From: Marchantia polymorpha subsp. ruderalis
Lineage: Eukaryota; Streptophyta; Marchantiopsida; Marchantiales; Marchantiaceae
Length of the DNA stretch: 64,000 bases
Reading direction: 5' to 3'
NCBI GenBank assembly: GCA_037833965.1
Contig: AP031351.1
Coordinates: 23,386,501-23,450,500 of the forward strand
This document shows, piece after piece, positions 44,871 to 57,678 of the stretch. Position numbers and translations under genes: made by a program. The notes below the pieces were generated by a model, which saw only the letters and a list, made by a program, of their open reading frames with translations, was not told the DNA's origin and did not search any database. Position 1 is the stretch's first letter; each line of letters opens with the position of its first letter.

Positions 44871-47800
44871 ACATTATTTTTAATTGGTAAAAAACATTTT
44901 TTAATGATCAGAAACTTTTACTATGAATAAAAAATATGAAGGATACTATTATAATATTGGGAAATCTAAAATTATTTTTAAAATCAAGAAAACAGGTTTT
45001 TGCAAGAAAAATTAATTTGCTTCAGTATGCCATATAGTAGAATTTGTAAACATATTTCTTCAAATTTATGCAATATTTGGATCAATTTCCATATAAATAT
45101 TTGAAATCCTAAAATTTTTGCATTCATTATCATTTCATTCAACAATAAAACTGAAAAAAAGTTAAAGAAATTTCAGAAATGGTAATTAAGAACAAGGACT
45201 ATCATGTTTTTAGTTATGCTATATGTCAAATTCCTAAAAAAAAAATTAAAAATTTATTAGATCAGAAAATAAAAAAATAAAAAATATATATAAAATGAAA
45301 ATTTAAATACTGGTTCTTAATTAAATCTGAACTCATTTGAAAAGGTGTAATGAAATACTTGTATCTTGTAGAGGAAATTCTTGTATGCAAGACTCACATT
45401 TATCACAAAGATGAAGCGGAAACACCTCTTTTCACAACAGCACGGTAACAACTTTGGGTTTCTCTTGCAAATACTAATGCTTTCAATTTAGGATGTGCAG
45501 AAAAATATTGAAAGTGATTTTTTACTATTTTCAAATGTTTCCAATTGGCAATTGGTAAAAAAGTATGACAAATTTTTGACATCATTGAAATGAACGATCT
45601 TCTTGTTCTTGACAGCAGTAGATGAAAACTGATCTCTTGGTAAAAGCATCAAACAATAAAATTTCTGGAACCAAAAAGGAAAAAACTAAAAAATAATTCC
45701 TCCAAAATTAAAAGGAATCAGTAAAATGGAAGGTTTAACTGAGGATTGTACTCTGTGCAATGAAGCATCGTATGATATTGTAGATGCCGAAGTGTTCGAG
45801 GTAACTATTTTGGGAGTTACGACGAACATAGCATAAAAGGTAAAAGGGTTCATAAAAGGTTCATTGACTTCTATATTTTTGTCAAAAAATTTCTGATACA
45901 GAAGTTAGTTTTTTTCGAACGCCTCCGCTTTAACACGCTCACTTTGCACTTTAAATCATCAAGTTAAATTTAAATTTTACTTATAACAACTAGATTTTTG
46001 GTATTCCAGCTAAAGTTGAATACTATATGAGTATTGAATAATTTCAAGTAGAAATTCTATTAATTTTAGCCTTCAACTTAGAAATCACAAAAATTGGAAG
46101 AATTATCATCTCTTTATTTTTTTTTAGACTATTTTTTCATATTTGATTTTCAAATATGGCTTTCAAAATATATCTTTAGGAACGATTTGGTAAAAATATC
46201 TAAATAATTAAAAATCCAAAATTATTCTATTTAGTAGTGTATTTTTGACTAATATTGAAACCATATCCCATACATTTTTATTTAATTCAAAAATTTACTT
46301 ATCCATCATGTCATTAGACAATTTTGGTCTGATATTCATACATAGACATGAACATAAATTAGATCAATCAATATTAATACAAATAATTACTATTTCTATA
46401 ATTATATGCCTATGAATGACTTTTATTTTAAAAAGCTTATAAATTTATTGTTTTGAAGCGATTTTAGGGCGAAAGATTAATGTTCTTACATTTTCTTGTT
46501 GAAAAAAAAAACTTGTTAATTTTTTGAATCCATAATGTTTAGAATGAATAATTTATTACATTATTTGATGTCAAACCGTTTGATATCAAATGGTCAATAT
46601 TCTTTTCAAATATAATCGATTTTAAGATTTTTATTTAAGTTAATTTGAAAATGAAATAATAGTCATATCTAAAAATTATTATAGAAAGTGCATATGATAT
46701 TACGTTAATATATTAGATAACAAAAGTTCTGAAGTTTTATATGACAAAATGTTACGTCCATTTTATTACAAAAAATTCATTCGTACACAAAAATAATGCT
46801 AATTTTTTCCTATTTTTCGGAAATAAATATTTTTTAATGAGATTTTCTTTTCTATCTAAATAATTCCTTTTAAAAATATTAGAAAAATATCTAATTCTTG
46901 AACTTTGATTCAATTTTCTATCATTTTATTTCCTCATCATTGACTTGAAAATGATAAACTTCAAATAGAATTATGTTATTTCAACAATTATAAATACATT
47001 TTATGTCATTTACTTGATAAAATATATTTTATACAAAATTATTAAATGCAATCAAATTCTTGAATTAAATTGCAAATAACTAAATCTAATAGATTTTTTT
47101 TCCACAAAAAGAGTTTAAGATTGAAAATTTTGCAATCAAATTAAGCTTTTGTTTTTTCAAATATTTTAGAAAAACAAATGTAGTAAGATTTCTTATATAT
47201 TACAAATTTTCTTTTGCTAGCCCTCTTGTATAATGAAAATCTAAAGCCTAATTGGAATTAAACACTCTTATACATTGACAGTTTAATCTAACCAGAAGTA
47301 GTATTGAACTAACCTGAGAAACAAGAAGATGTGAATTAATTCATATGGATGATAAAAAAATGCCAAATTAAGATTCTAGTTGAGAAAAAATATATTTTAT
47401 ATTCAAAAATCTATAGATTGATTAACTAAAGGGAGTGAAAACATATATTCATTTAAGCTCGTCCAATTCAACTTGTACAAAAATGATTCATATATTGAAT
47501 GTTTGTCACCACACATTATATAGAGAAAAAAGAATTTTAAAGTTTTAAATGAAGCAAATAAATGAATTATGAAATTCATCTCATATCCTATATTACATTT
47601 AAAAAATGATAGTGTTATTAAGATCCTTAAGTTAACCAAACGAGAAGATATAAATTTTTTAAATTTTGAGCTTTTTGGATTCATTGAACAAAAAGTAATT
47701 ATTCTTGATCAATTAAAAAAACCTATTTTGAACTTGTTTCGAATCAAAGACAGTTAGAATTAAAATCTTAAATCCTATCTCCGAAAAAAAAATAAAAAAT

Positions 47801-47979
47801 CTCATATTTGAGTAATATAATTACTAAGGCGTTGATGATTTAACATCAAAATAATCAATTGCATCTGATCATATTTTATTTTAATTTCAGCTTAAATAAC
47901 TTTAATTTTAACTTACAATTCAATACAACTACCTCTATATAGTGAAAAGATATATAATTTATCTTTTAAATCGTCATGA
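44871..47979. other. AT-rich, no recognisable gene over 3.1 kb
   Basis: Very AT-rich with many A/T runs. Open frames of 60-93 codons show only low-complexity Phe/Ile/Lys/Asn-rich translations. No RNA gene, promoter or transposon motif is seen. Confidence 0.5.
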
Positions 47980-48589
47980 ACACAATCTATGAACGTTGAT
48001 GAAGACAAAAAGATGAATCAGTCCATTTGTCTTCCAGATGACCGAAGTTCAGAAGCATGTTAGAAATTCATTCTTTAGATTCGAAAGTGGACATCTGGAT
48101 TCCTGTACTTTACAAGATAGCTTTCCGATTACTGTTCTAGCTGATCCGACTCTCGGAGTGGTCAACCTACTTTCTTTTTCATACCCTTCTCTAAGTCACA
48201 CACTGAATTCTCATTAAGTCTTCAAACTAATTGAGTTCAATACTGTTTGACTGATCAGGAAAAAAACATGTGATTGGTTCATAGAGTTTCGAAATCATAG
48301 AAAAGATCCAGTGGACATCGAAATGATAAGCTGGGCAGAGTTCACACCTGGATCGATGTAAACCGCGATTTGTCCTGACTAGTACGATCTGGCAAACGTT
48401 ACTTATAAGCAGTTTGCAGACTTGGCACATGAGGATTCAATAATCTGATAACTGTTACAATGTTTTATTTTAACAACTACGTTTTGACATTATTCTAACC
48501 ATTTCGAAGAGGACACAACAGAATGATTTTGTTTTCAACAAATATTTGGTTATTGGAGAATAAATGTAAGCAGCACTCTGGACTTGTCA
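47980..48589 (+). repeat. Unit U1, direct diverged copy of 55140-55750
   Basis: Shares ATGTTA...TTC, CTTTCTTTTTCATACCCTTCTC-like, GTAAACCG, CTGACTAGTACG-like, GCAGTTTG and GGAGAATAAATG landmarks with 55140-55750. It abuts the outer edge of the left inverted-repeat arm, while its partner runs into the inner edge of the right arm. Confidence 0.55.
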
Positions 48590-50319
48590 GAATCAAGTAG
48601 CGCACTTTACCAAGCGCAAGGCCTGGATGCTACAGGATCCTACAACTGAACGCGGAGAAATGAAACCTTCAATTGTATACGTAAGGACGTCGATATAGAA
48701 CGTCTTCATTGGATGCACATGAACAATCCTCCAATGAACCCAGCGTTTACGACATCCACGACAATTGCATTTAATGTACAAAAGTCTCTCCAATTCTTCC
48801 ATAATGATTTTCGATTCTCATTGGAAAATGACTTCCAGCCGGAAACATCGCGCTCTCAAATCTCTGATGATTATCGATCGGTCTCGCATGAAGGCTTCAG
48901 ACGTGTTGACCGCTGTTAGTCACGGCGTGGAGGAACAGCTGCTAAAGGACCTGTGCAACAGATCACTGTCGGAGACTGCTGTCGGGTGGGGTAAGGCATG
49001 TCGACCGCTGAATGCACAGCGCGCAGAAGAAGCTCTTACATTCTTCTAGAATATGCGAATTACAAGAAAAACATTAACTAAACGAAGACAGAGAGTTGCA
49101 ACACAGATATGATGAAGGACCAGAAATCCAAGCCCGAAATAACATCAGAATCTTTGCATATGATCTCATGCGTTTTTTTTCTTTATCACGTGTTGGTGTC
49201 GGCAATTGTTTGAATTAGCATTTGGTTTTCTCTTTCTACTTTAAACACTCCAGATGTCTACGTCGAGCATAAGATATACCAGCAAATCGGCTGAGGTTAT
49301 CCTCTCCCAGTAATATCAAGTCGATATAAAAAGAAATAGAATTAGTTTCGGACAGATATTAAGCTCCATACATAAGGGACTCGGGACAGTCAAGCCGGCC
49401 AGCCATGTAGCTACGTTGGCTTAACGAGTTGGACCTATCTATATTGGGTTATGGAATGCTGCTAAGTATGGATACATGCACCTTCTTTAGAGAATTATCT
49501 TTTCTGAATTTGCTTCTACTTTGTGCTTCATTTTCCTTTTTCCTCTATTTATATATATCTAAAATGGAAGTTTAAATAGATAGTTAATACCATAAATCTA
49601 GATGTGTAGATTTTAACTCCGTTGTTGTAAAGAATCTAGGGCATCAGAGACTACATGTCATGGCGCCGACGTAAGTGACGACGTGTGATCACAAATTATG
49701 AAGAATTGATATCTGTATAATTTTTCTTCAAGTTTATTTGCATGCAAGAATATCACAGTGTTAAGACGCAGATCATGGATGCTTACACAAACATCTCAGG
49801 TTTGATGAATTAATCACGGAGGAGCTGTCACAATTTCTTTCATGGAACAAAAAGCTGAAAGAATAGATTTGGTAAAATAAAGCATTGAAGTTGAATTTAT
49901 TAGTTTAAGGCTACAGGATTACTCCTAGTCCTTGAAATAGTCTAGTCCTTCAATGTAATTTCAGTACACATTATTCAAATCAGGTAACTTTCATTTTCTT
50001 AGGTTTCATTATGAGTAATTTTCAAAGCACGGCATACTCTCCCCTTGAAAAATGGGCTTTGAACGAGGTATATAGTTGTGGACAAAAACCAAGCAGCTAT
50101 TCATCAGATATTCTCTGCGAATCAATCTGCTTTGGAGATTCAGTTCCCCTTGAATAGTGTTGCACCACTGCAGTGATATTCATCAAATTCTTAAAGAATT
50201 AAGCGAATGCTACTGAAGGTCTATAGAACACATATTACACTCTATATTCAAATATGTCACTTCTATAAGTTCTGAACGAGTCCAGAGACTGAGACATTTG
50301 TTACAACGAGGAAACGCAC

Positions 50320-50325
50320 TTTATT
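50320..50325 (-). terminator. Polyadenylation signal of lectin C
   Basis: AATAAA on minus, about 282 bp after the stop codon, in the same position as after B and D. Confidence 0.5.
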
Positions 50326-50606
50326 GCTCACATTTTCTCAGGAGAAAACTTCTCACCACAGACATGATTTCTGTCCTCACATCTTGGGTAGCAGCCAGTT
50401 GCTACCGAGAGTGTGAGGAAGTTGAACTAAAGTAAGCTCAAGTGAAACTATACGTCTGATGGTTTCCAACACGAATTCTAAGCAGGAACTTCTCGACGCA
50501 TTCTGATCTGCCTAAAGTGTAGATCGGCAATCCTGCACTAGTGCGAGAATCATGGCAGACTAAACACCATCAGCAGCATCAGACGTTGTTGGTCTCAGCC
50601 CCAAGC

Positions 50607-51035
50607 TTAAGTGATGGTGATTGTGGCGTACAGATTGTTTCCGTCCTCCTTGTAGTAGTCAACCTTGATGTTCTCGCCCTTGGACGTTTTCTTCTCAATG
50701 CTTGCCAGCTGCTTCCACAGCATCTCATTTCGGGGCCCGTTGTCGTAGTAAGTGGGGTGGATAGCTGTGCCGGTTTCTGTAGACTTGAGGTCAGGAACAA
50801 TGTCGCACCACCGCTTGTAGTTGTGTACTCCCACAGCGACCAGGAAGAAGTCGCCCTGTGGGTTTTCGAAGCGCAGCAGACCAGAAGTGCCGCTCTCGCC
50901 CATGGTCAGGATCTGCTCTCCGTCCACATCTCTCCAGGTTGCGCCTTGGGCGAAGTACCATACGGTCTTCTCCACGATGCTGTACCAAGCAGAAGGCTTG
51001 GTCTGAATGACTCTCACGTGGATGCTGTAAGTCAT
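50607..51035 (-). CDS. Fungal fruit-body-type lectin C (ABL family), 142 residues
   Basis: Intronless, 142 residues, starting MTYSIHVRVIQ. Family landmarks are ESGTSGLLRF (47-56), GVHNYKRWCDIV (69-80), PTYYDNG (94-100) and terminal TITIT. It has two more residues than A/B, in the loop before Trp34 (AQGATW against GGYW). Ala29, Ser48, Gly49, His71, Asp78 and Arg102 fit known ABL glycan contacts, but the Tyr found at 111 in A/B is Ile113 here, which may alter the GlcNAc pocket. Soluble, with no signal peptide. It differs from D at only three coding bases. It sits in the left arm of the inverted repeat, head to head with D across 6.6 kb. Confidence 0.9.
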   Translation of the reverse strand: MTYSIHVRVIQTKPSAWYSIVEKTVWYFAQGATWRDVDGEQILTMGESGTSGLLRFENPQGDFFLVAVGVHNYKRWCDIVPDLKSTETGTAIHPTYYDNGPRNEMLWKQLASIEKKTSKGENIKVDYYKEDGNNLYATITIT

Positions 51036-51163
51036 CTTCGCTGCTTACGGTCACGGCGTCGAGCAGGAGCAGCTGCGAAAATGGCGAGGAATAGAATTGC
51101 CTGATTGAGTCAAAACAAATGTTTGAGGGAATGAGGCTGTGGTATGAGGCTGTGCTGGAGCCC

Positions 51164-51171
51164 CTTATATA
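51164..51171 (-). promoter_or_regulatory. TATA box of lectin C
   Basis: TATATAAG on minus in CACTATATAAGGGGCTCC, about 130 bp before the ATG; identical to that of D. Confidence 0.7.
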
Positions 51172-53040
51172 GTGTATCACAGGCATCCATTCCAGCCAAG
51201 GTAGAGAACATCTCTGACAGATGCCTAATTCACACATGCTTTCCTCATGTTTCAAGTAACTTGAAGACTCATAGACTGTATCGATCACTCTATGTAGAGT
51301 AATTCATGAGATTTAGTTTTACATGATGTTTTGCGCTCGATACTTACATCCCATGGCTGTGAACTTTACAGCGCTGACATGGTTGAAAAAGCAGGTGAGG
51401 AACATAGAACTTAAATTTAGTCCTCCATCTCGTGGTTATGAATCTTATGATTGTCATGCTCAGCATATGCATTACGAGCTCTCGCTTTGAAATATTTAAG
51501 GCAGAGAGGTAAAGTACATCCCCTTGCTACCGCTTGCGTGCAATGAAAGCTTGGCTCTGCATATATGTAGTGAAATGGGATGTTTGGGTACGAAGAGTCA
51601 AGACTGTCTATTTCATTGACGTAGTCAGAGCGGCTAGCTTTGCAGATTATGTCTCAGTAAGCATCAATTTACCATAAATTCTGATTGCTACTTCCATTTA
51701 GTGACATCTACAACCTGCCTGATTCTGGGGAATAGCAGATTTTACTATTATATTCAACTGTTTAACTACGATTCCTTTCCCTTGTGGGCGTGACAATCTG
51801 CAGTAAAAGCAAAACAAATAGCGCCGGGATGCCCAGTTTATTGAAAGGAATGGTAACACCTGGAAGCTCGTCGTAAATTATCCTTTTAAAGTTGTTACTA
51901 CCTCGTAACGTGCGAGTCAGGTTGAATTCAGCAGTAATGGCTGCTGAAAACCTCCAGTGATAAAGACTTTTGCTCACGAATTAGATCTCTGCAGCAGCCC
52001 GCGAGCCCATTATTGACATCTGTGCTGTCCGAACATCCATGCAAAACAGAGCGCTAGATGAATGCGTGGGCCGTTTATGATGGGCCCATGTTCCCTTCCT
52101 AAGCTTAACTCGGTGTTACCAGATTTCCAAGAAAGGCGTGGACTTTCACCCTGGCTTCCTATCAAACGTAGACGTACTCTACATATTTAACTACAAGATA
52201 CTTCCAAAAAAAGGACGTACCTTACACGGAAATAATTATCACAACTACTGTTTGTATTATGTGTATGTGAACCAATAAATTAAAATTTATTATTTATAAA
52301 TAGAGAAAGAGACCAGAGGAAACAAGAGACTTCAATTACGAAATAAGTATGAGACGCACAAAGAGTCCAGCGGAGAATACTTCGGTTGGATTTGTATCAG
52401 TTATTGAAGGCGTTTTAATAATGAATTTCTTACTTAAAGACTGGAATGTGTCTTTTCGATTAGTCCTTGCAGAATAATTTTTTTTTAATCTACATCCCAC
52501 GTATCCACGTCAAGGATATGTGTACTTGAAATTGAAAAGTGGCGGAAATGTCCTACTATCCCAAAATGCTGAGCATTTTATTCAACTGTCACTGATGATA
52601 ATATACCAACCATGTATACAAAAATATCGATTAGAGTCTATTGTGACAAAAGAAAATCTTGTTTAATCTTTTTCCTGGTGAGTGAATGAATGACTCGTTA
52701 TGTGGTTTTCAGCCATTTTACCCTTCGGGTCCTGAGGACTTCATCTATTTACAATTCATAATACCCCTAACATGACTCTTTTGGTTGATGGCCTGCCTCA
52801 GCTTTGACAGAAACCGTAGTCATATGTACAACAGATCTTCTGAGTTTACTTTGGCTGGCTGGGCGATTGCTTGGATCATTGCCATGCTATATGAATTTCA
52901 CCGGTAGAACTTGACAGCGCTGTATGCTCTCGTCAAGGAATGTTCAGACATAGTCCCACGCATCTGACACGTCCAGAGAGTTGCTTTAGTTTATTCTCCA
53001 ACAGACCAAATAATTGTGGAAAAGAAAATCATATTGTTGT

Positions 53041-53075
53041 ACGTACGAAGCACGAGAATCTCGTGCTTCGTACGT
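53041..53075. repeat. 35-bp palindrome: 17-bp perfect arms, 1-base centre
   Basis: ACGTACGAAGCACGAGA, then A, then its exact reverse complement. It begins at the base next to the left arm's inner end. The paralogous sites at 23030, 35050 and 44735 have only the left half followed by TCCTT, so the right half is an added inverted copy. Confidence 0.9.
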
Positions 53076-53600
53076 ATCCTTTACAATCTGACTAAGAATC
53101 TAAAGGGCATTTGAAAACGTGTAGAGATGGCTCCACGTACTGTACGTATGTACTCCCATCCTTTTGCGTTGTTACTTGGTCCCTCAAACATCGCATATAT
53201 TTGGGCACATTACTGTTTTGGGATTGTGGCAGCGAATAGAACGGTGGTCTACGAGTCAACCTGTATTTTCAGTAAGATCCTGTAATATGATTCTCAATGT
53301 GCAGAAAACATTCTCAATATGATTGAGAAGCTTTTCTGCACGGTAGATAATAAGGTTTGGAGGAGCATTCTCAGCGACTTCACGGACGAGAATCAGCCCA
53401 AAGACTTGAGTGGAAGGAGGTCGATAACTTGAATAACTGAGAGCCTTCTGGATTCTACGGAACGTGGGGAATGAAAGTCGACAAAATATATGTCCTCAGG
53501 GAAAGAATACACTACTTAAGCTTGGCTTGCATATGAACAAACCTCAAGATTCATCCAGAAGAAAAATTGATACAACTTCGACTGACGTTTAGAAATGAAA
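53076..53600. repeat. Copy of the D1/D2 3' sequence in the spacer
   Basis: Shares ATCCTTT, CCACGTACTGTACG, CCCATCCTTTTGC, TTGGTCCCTC and GGGATTGTGGCAG with 22990-23380 and 34990-35401. It continues with the 24400-24560 relatives. No gene is present. Confidence 0.55.
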
Positions 53601-53899
53601 TCCTGAGTCTAGGATTTGTGTTTGCTGAACCTACAAGAATGGCCAAGAATCCTGAAGATTAACGTATGGCTAAGCATTCGACAACATTGGTGACAAGAGG
53701 GTCTTGAAGGATGAACATTTTCTCCTTGTCGCACTTTATTCCACTTCGAGGTTCTTCTTAGCACCACTAGCCGTCATGGTAATGTCTATATATGTTTCTT
53801 ATGCATAAGAGTTACCATTTGTCAAATAGCTTGCACCGCTGACGTCCTTAAAAGTTCTGCTGGGGTTGTTGTAGAATAATATATATGAATTCCACGTCA

Positions 53900-54560
53900 C
53901 AAATCTGGAACTTCGGAAGACAGCCTTTGTTATCACCTAACCATCTCTTCTCCGTCCATGAAGATTGTATACAGTCGATGCATTTCATCAGCCATAGTCA
54001 TCATTTTCGATTCTTGATCGAATATGGTTAACAGCCCGTGGCTTCGCGTTTTAGATTATGTGATGTTTCTGGATCATTCTCACGTGATGTTGGTTTACGG
54101 CTAGATAAATCCTCCAATTCAAGGCTTCCGGTAGCAGCACCTGCTATGTGTGCAGTAACTGGACTGATTGCAACATATGTCAATTCGAGACGGACTCTAG
54201 CTGACGGATGGGTGAGCGCATGTTTAGCCTTGTAGAACACCATCGATAACAAGCAGCTATTGAGTGATGAGTGACTGGAAGTCTTAATAAAGGAAAGAAT
54301 CTGAGAGGGTAATATGGCTGAAGGAGCGAAAAGACATGTCACAGATCTATTCAAAAGTTCTATAATAGACCAACGACCATGATCAAGGCTAATTGGCAGT
54401 TGGTCATTATGGAATGAGACCTCAGGTGTGAAGAAATGGAGCTAGAATTTCAACTTGAGATAGGTCAGCAATCTTATTCGGAATTGCGTCGACCTTGGAA
54501 TGCTGCATGGCAATTCGTGGATGGTGAGACCTGCCAACTTCAGAAATGTCTCTACAGTAT
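53900..54560. repeat. Direct repeat with 35490-36260, containing a lectin 5' relic (minus)
   Basis: Bases 54071-54145 carry TGGATCATTCTCACGTGATG, then TTTACGG and GGCTTCCGGTAGCAGCAC. This is the same degenerate lectin-start arrangement as in the partner. No open frame remains. Confidence 0.5.
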
Positions 54561-55139
54561 GTGTTGCCTAGTTGTCTGCATGTCTAAGATCTCAAACTCT
54601 GAACATTAAGATGTAGAACTTAGCATAACGCAAAAACACGCTGGCAAGCTCGAAATATTTCCCGTGATAAGATTTTTCAATCAGAACATTAAGATTTGTC
54701 TTAAACGATTAGTTTTATCGCTGCACAATCAACAAATCTAGAGTATCGAGTACTTGATAATTGAAGGAATCGGATCCTGACAGCACATCTAAGTATCGAG
54801 TACTTGATACTTGAAGAAATGGGATCCTCATTGCACATCACCTGGGATTGCAGAGTGGAAGTGATATGTTTTATTGATCAGATTCTATCCACCTGATCTG
54901 GTGTTTGTGTATTTAGCTCTATATTCAGCTAGGATCAACCAATATTGAATTATCTTCCTCTCAAACTTCCAGTGTGGCTTAACCGTCTGGGTTGACGTAA
55001 AATTTTTGAAGACATTGTTGTACTAAAGTCCTTCTTTGAAATATTAAGCTCCCACCGTCTCCAGCATGTGAGGCTTCTCTCAGCAGTGATTTCGACTCAT
55101 ATCCGTGAACCGTGTGTTCTTTCAAAACTCTGCTCGAGA
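54561..55139. other. No gene; 2 x 50-bp tandem repeat at 54741-54840
   Basis: Two adjacent 50-bp copies begin AGTATCGAGTACTTGATA and include GGATCCT. The rest is unremarkable. Confidence 0.6.
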
Positions 55140-55674
55140 ATGACGTCATGAAACCAATCTATGAAAGCTATTGAGCAGAAGAAGATAAATCGGTCTTTTA
55201 TATTGCCAGAAGACCGAAGTTCGGAGGCATGTTAAAATTTCACGTAAGGATTCCAAAATAGACATTTCAAATCTTGTACTTTTCAGCATAGTTTTCTGAT
55301 CAATGTTTAGCCAATCTGAACCTCTAATTAGTCAACCTACTTCACTTTCTACACCCTTCTCTATGTCAAGATTTAACACTTATTAAAAACTCCATGTTAA
55401 GTGACGTCAATAACTGACAACTAAGCAAACATGTGTGATTATTTCATCGATTTTCTGATTGACCCGGAAAAAGCAAACCACTGGGCCTCCAGATGCTAAG
55501 CTCGACAGTGTCAAGCAGGTGTAAACCGAGACTTGTGCTGACTTGTACTGGTTAGCACACGTTATTTGTGAGCAGTTTGTAGAATTGGCAAATGTTGATT
55601 TCACATCTGCCAGCTGTTAGAAAATAATATTGTCAGAGATAATGTTGATATTTATGTAAAATTGCGAAGAAAAC
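55140..55674 (+). repeat. Unit U2, direct diverged copy of U1
   Basis: Partner of 47980-48589. Its last 75 bp continue into the right arm, so the inverted repeat begins within this unit. Confidence 0.55.
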
Positions 55675-57542
55675 ACAACAATATGATATTCTTTTCCACA
55701 ATTATTTGGTCTGTTGGAGAATAAACTGAAGCAACGCTCTGGACGTGTCAGATGCGTGGGACTATGTCTGAACATTCCTTGACGAGAGCATACAGCGCTG
55801 TCAAGTTCTACCGGTGAAATTCATATAGCATGGCAATGATCCAAGCAATCGCCCAGCCCGCCAAAGTAAACTCAGAAGATCTGTTGTACATATGACTACG
55901 GTTTATGTCAAAGCTGAGGCAGGCCATCAACCAAAAGAATCATGTTAGGGGTATTATGAATTGTAAATAGATGAAGTCCTCAGGACCCGAAGGGTAAAAT
56001 GGCTGAAAACCACATAACGAGTCATTCATTCACTCACCAGGAAAAAGATTAAACAAGATTTTCTTTTGTCACAATAGACTCTAATCGATATTTTTGTATA
56101 CATGGTTGGTATATTATCATCAGTGACAGTTGAATAAAATGCTCAGCATTTGGGGATAGTAGGACATTTCCGCCACTTTTCAATTTCAAGTACAATCCTT
56201 GACGTGGATACGTGGGATGTAGATTAAAAATAATTTATTCTGCAAGGACTAAACGAAAAGACACACTCCAGTCTTTAAGTAAGAAATTCAATTTCAAAAC
56301 GCCTTCAATATCTGATTCAAATCCAACCGAAGTATTCTCCACTGGACTCTTTGTGCATCTGATACTTATTTCGTAATTGAAGTCTCTTGTTTTCTCTTGT
56401 CTCTTTCTCTATTTATAAAATAAAATATTTAATTTATTGGTTCACATACAGATAATACCAACAGGAGTTGTGATGAATTATTTTCGTGTAAGGTACGTCC
56501 TTTTTTTGGAAGTATCCTGTAGTTAAATATGTAGAGTACGTCTACGTTTGATAGTAAGCCAGGGTGAAAGTCCACGCCTTTCTTAGCAATCTGGTAACAC
56601 AGAGTTAAGCTTAGAAAGGGAAAATGGGCCCATCATGAACCGCCCACGCAAACATCTGGCGCTCTATTTTGTCCGGATGTTCGTACAGCACAGATGTCAA
56701 TAATGGGCTCGCGGGCTGCTGCAGAGATCTAATTCGTGAGCAAAAGGCTTTCTCACTGGAGGTTGTCAGCAGCCATTACTGCTGACTTCAGCCTGACCGC
56801 ACGTTACGAGGTAGTAACAATAATAAAAGGATAATGTACGACGAGCTTCCAGGTGTTACCATTCCTTTCAATAAACTGGGCATCCCGGCGCTATTTGTGT
56901 GGCTTTTACTGCAGATTATAACGCCAACAAGGGAAAGGAATTCGTAGTTAAACAGTTCAATATAATAGTTAAAATCTGCTATTCCCCAGAATCTGGCAAG
57001 TTTGAGATGTCACTAAATGGAAGAAGCAATCAGAATTTATGGTCAGTTGATGCTTACTGAGACATAATCTGCAAAGCTGGCCGCTCTGACTACGTCAATG
57101 AAATAGACAGTCTTGACTCTTCGTACCCAAACATCCCATTTCACTACATATATGCAGAGCCAAGCTTTCATTGCACGCAAGCGGTAGCAAGGGGATGTAC
57201 CTTAATTCTCTGCCTTAAATATTTCAAAGCGAGAGTTCGTAATGCATATGCTGAGCATGACAATCATAAGATTCATAACCACGAGATAGAAGACTAAATT
57301 TGAGTTCTATGTTCCTCTCCTGCTTTTTCAACCATGTCAGCGCTGTAAAGTTCACAGCCATGAGATGTAAGTATCGAGGGCAAAACATCCTGTAAAACTA
57401 AACGTCATGAATTACTCTACATAGAGTGATCGATACAGTCTGTGAGTCTTCAAGTTACTTGAAACATGAGGAAAGCATGTGTGAATTAGGCATCTGTCAG
57501 AGATGTTCTCTACTTTGGCTGGAATGGATGCCTGTGATACAC

Positions 57543-57550
57543 TATATAAG
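57543..57550 (+). promoter_or_regulatory. TATA box of lectin D
   Basis: TATATAAG in CACTATATAAGGGGCTCC, about 130 bp before the ATG at 57679. Confidence 0.7.
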
Positions 57551-57678
57551 GGGCTCCAGCACAGCCTCATACCACAGCCTCATTCCCTCAAACATCTGTT
57601 TTGACTCAATCAGGCAATTCTATTCCTCGCCATTTTCGCAGCTGCTCCTGCTCGACGCCGTGACCGTAAGCAGCGAAG

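Larger units (their letters stand above)
48590..53040 (+). repeat. Left arm of large inverted repeat (partner 55675-60114)
   Basis: About 4.45 kb, matching 60114-55675 in reverse, with scattered substitutions and small indels. It contains lectin gene C with its full promoter and 3' flank. The inner edge (53040) touches a 35-bp perfect hairpin. Apart from the lectin, a degenerate lectin-like 5' end at about 48870-48945 (GTCACGGCGTGGAGGAACAG) is the only gene trace. Intervening sequence has no recognised gene. Confidence 0.85.

Noticed and set aside
50541..51104. 177-187-codon frames antisense to lectins (also at 28878-29411 and 57610-58173)
   Set aside because: They are conserved only because the lectin sequence is; they follow from its GC-rich codon usage and show no protein features of their own.
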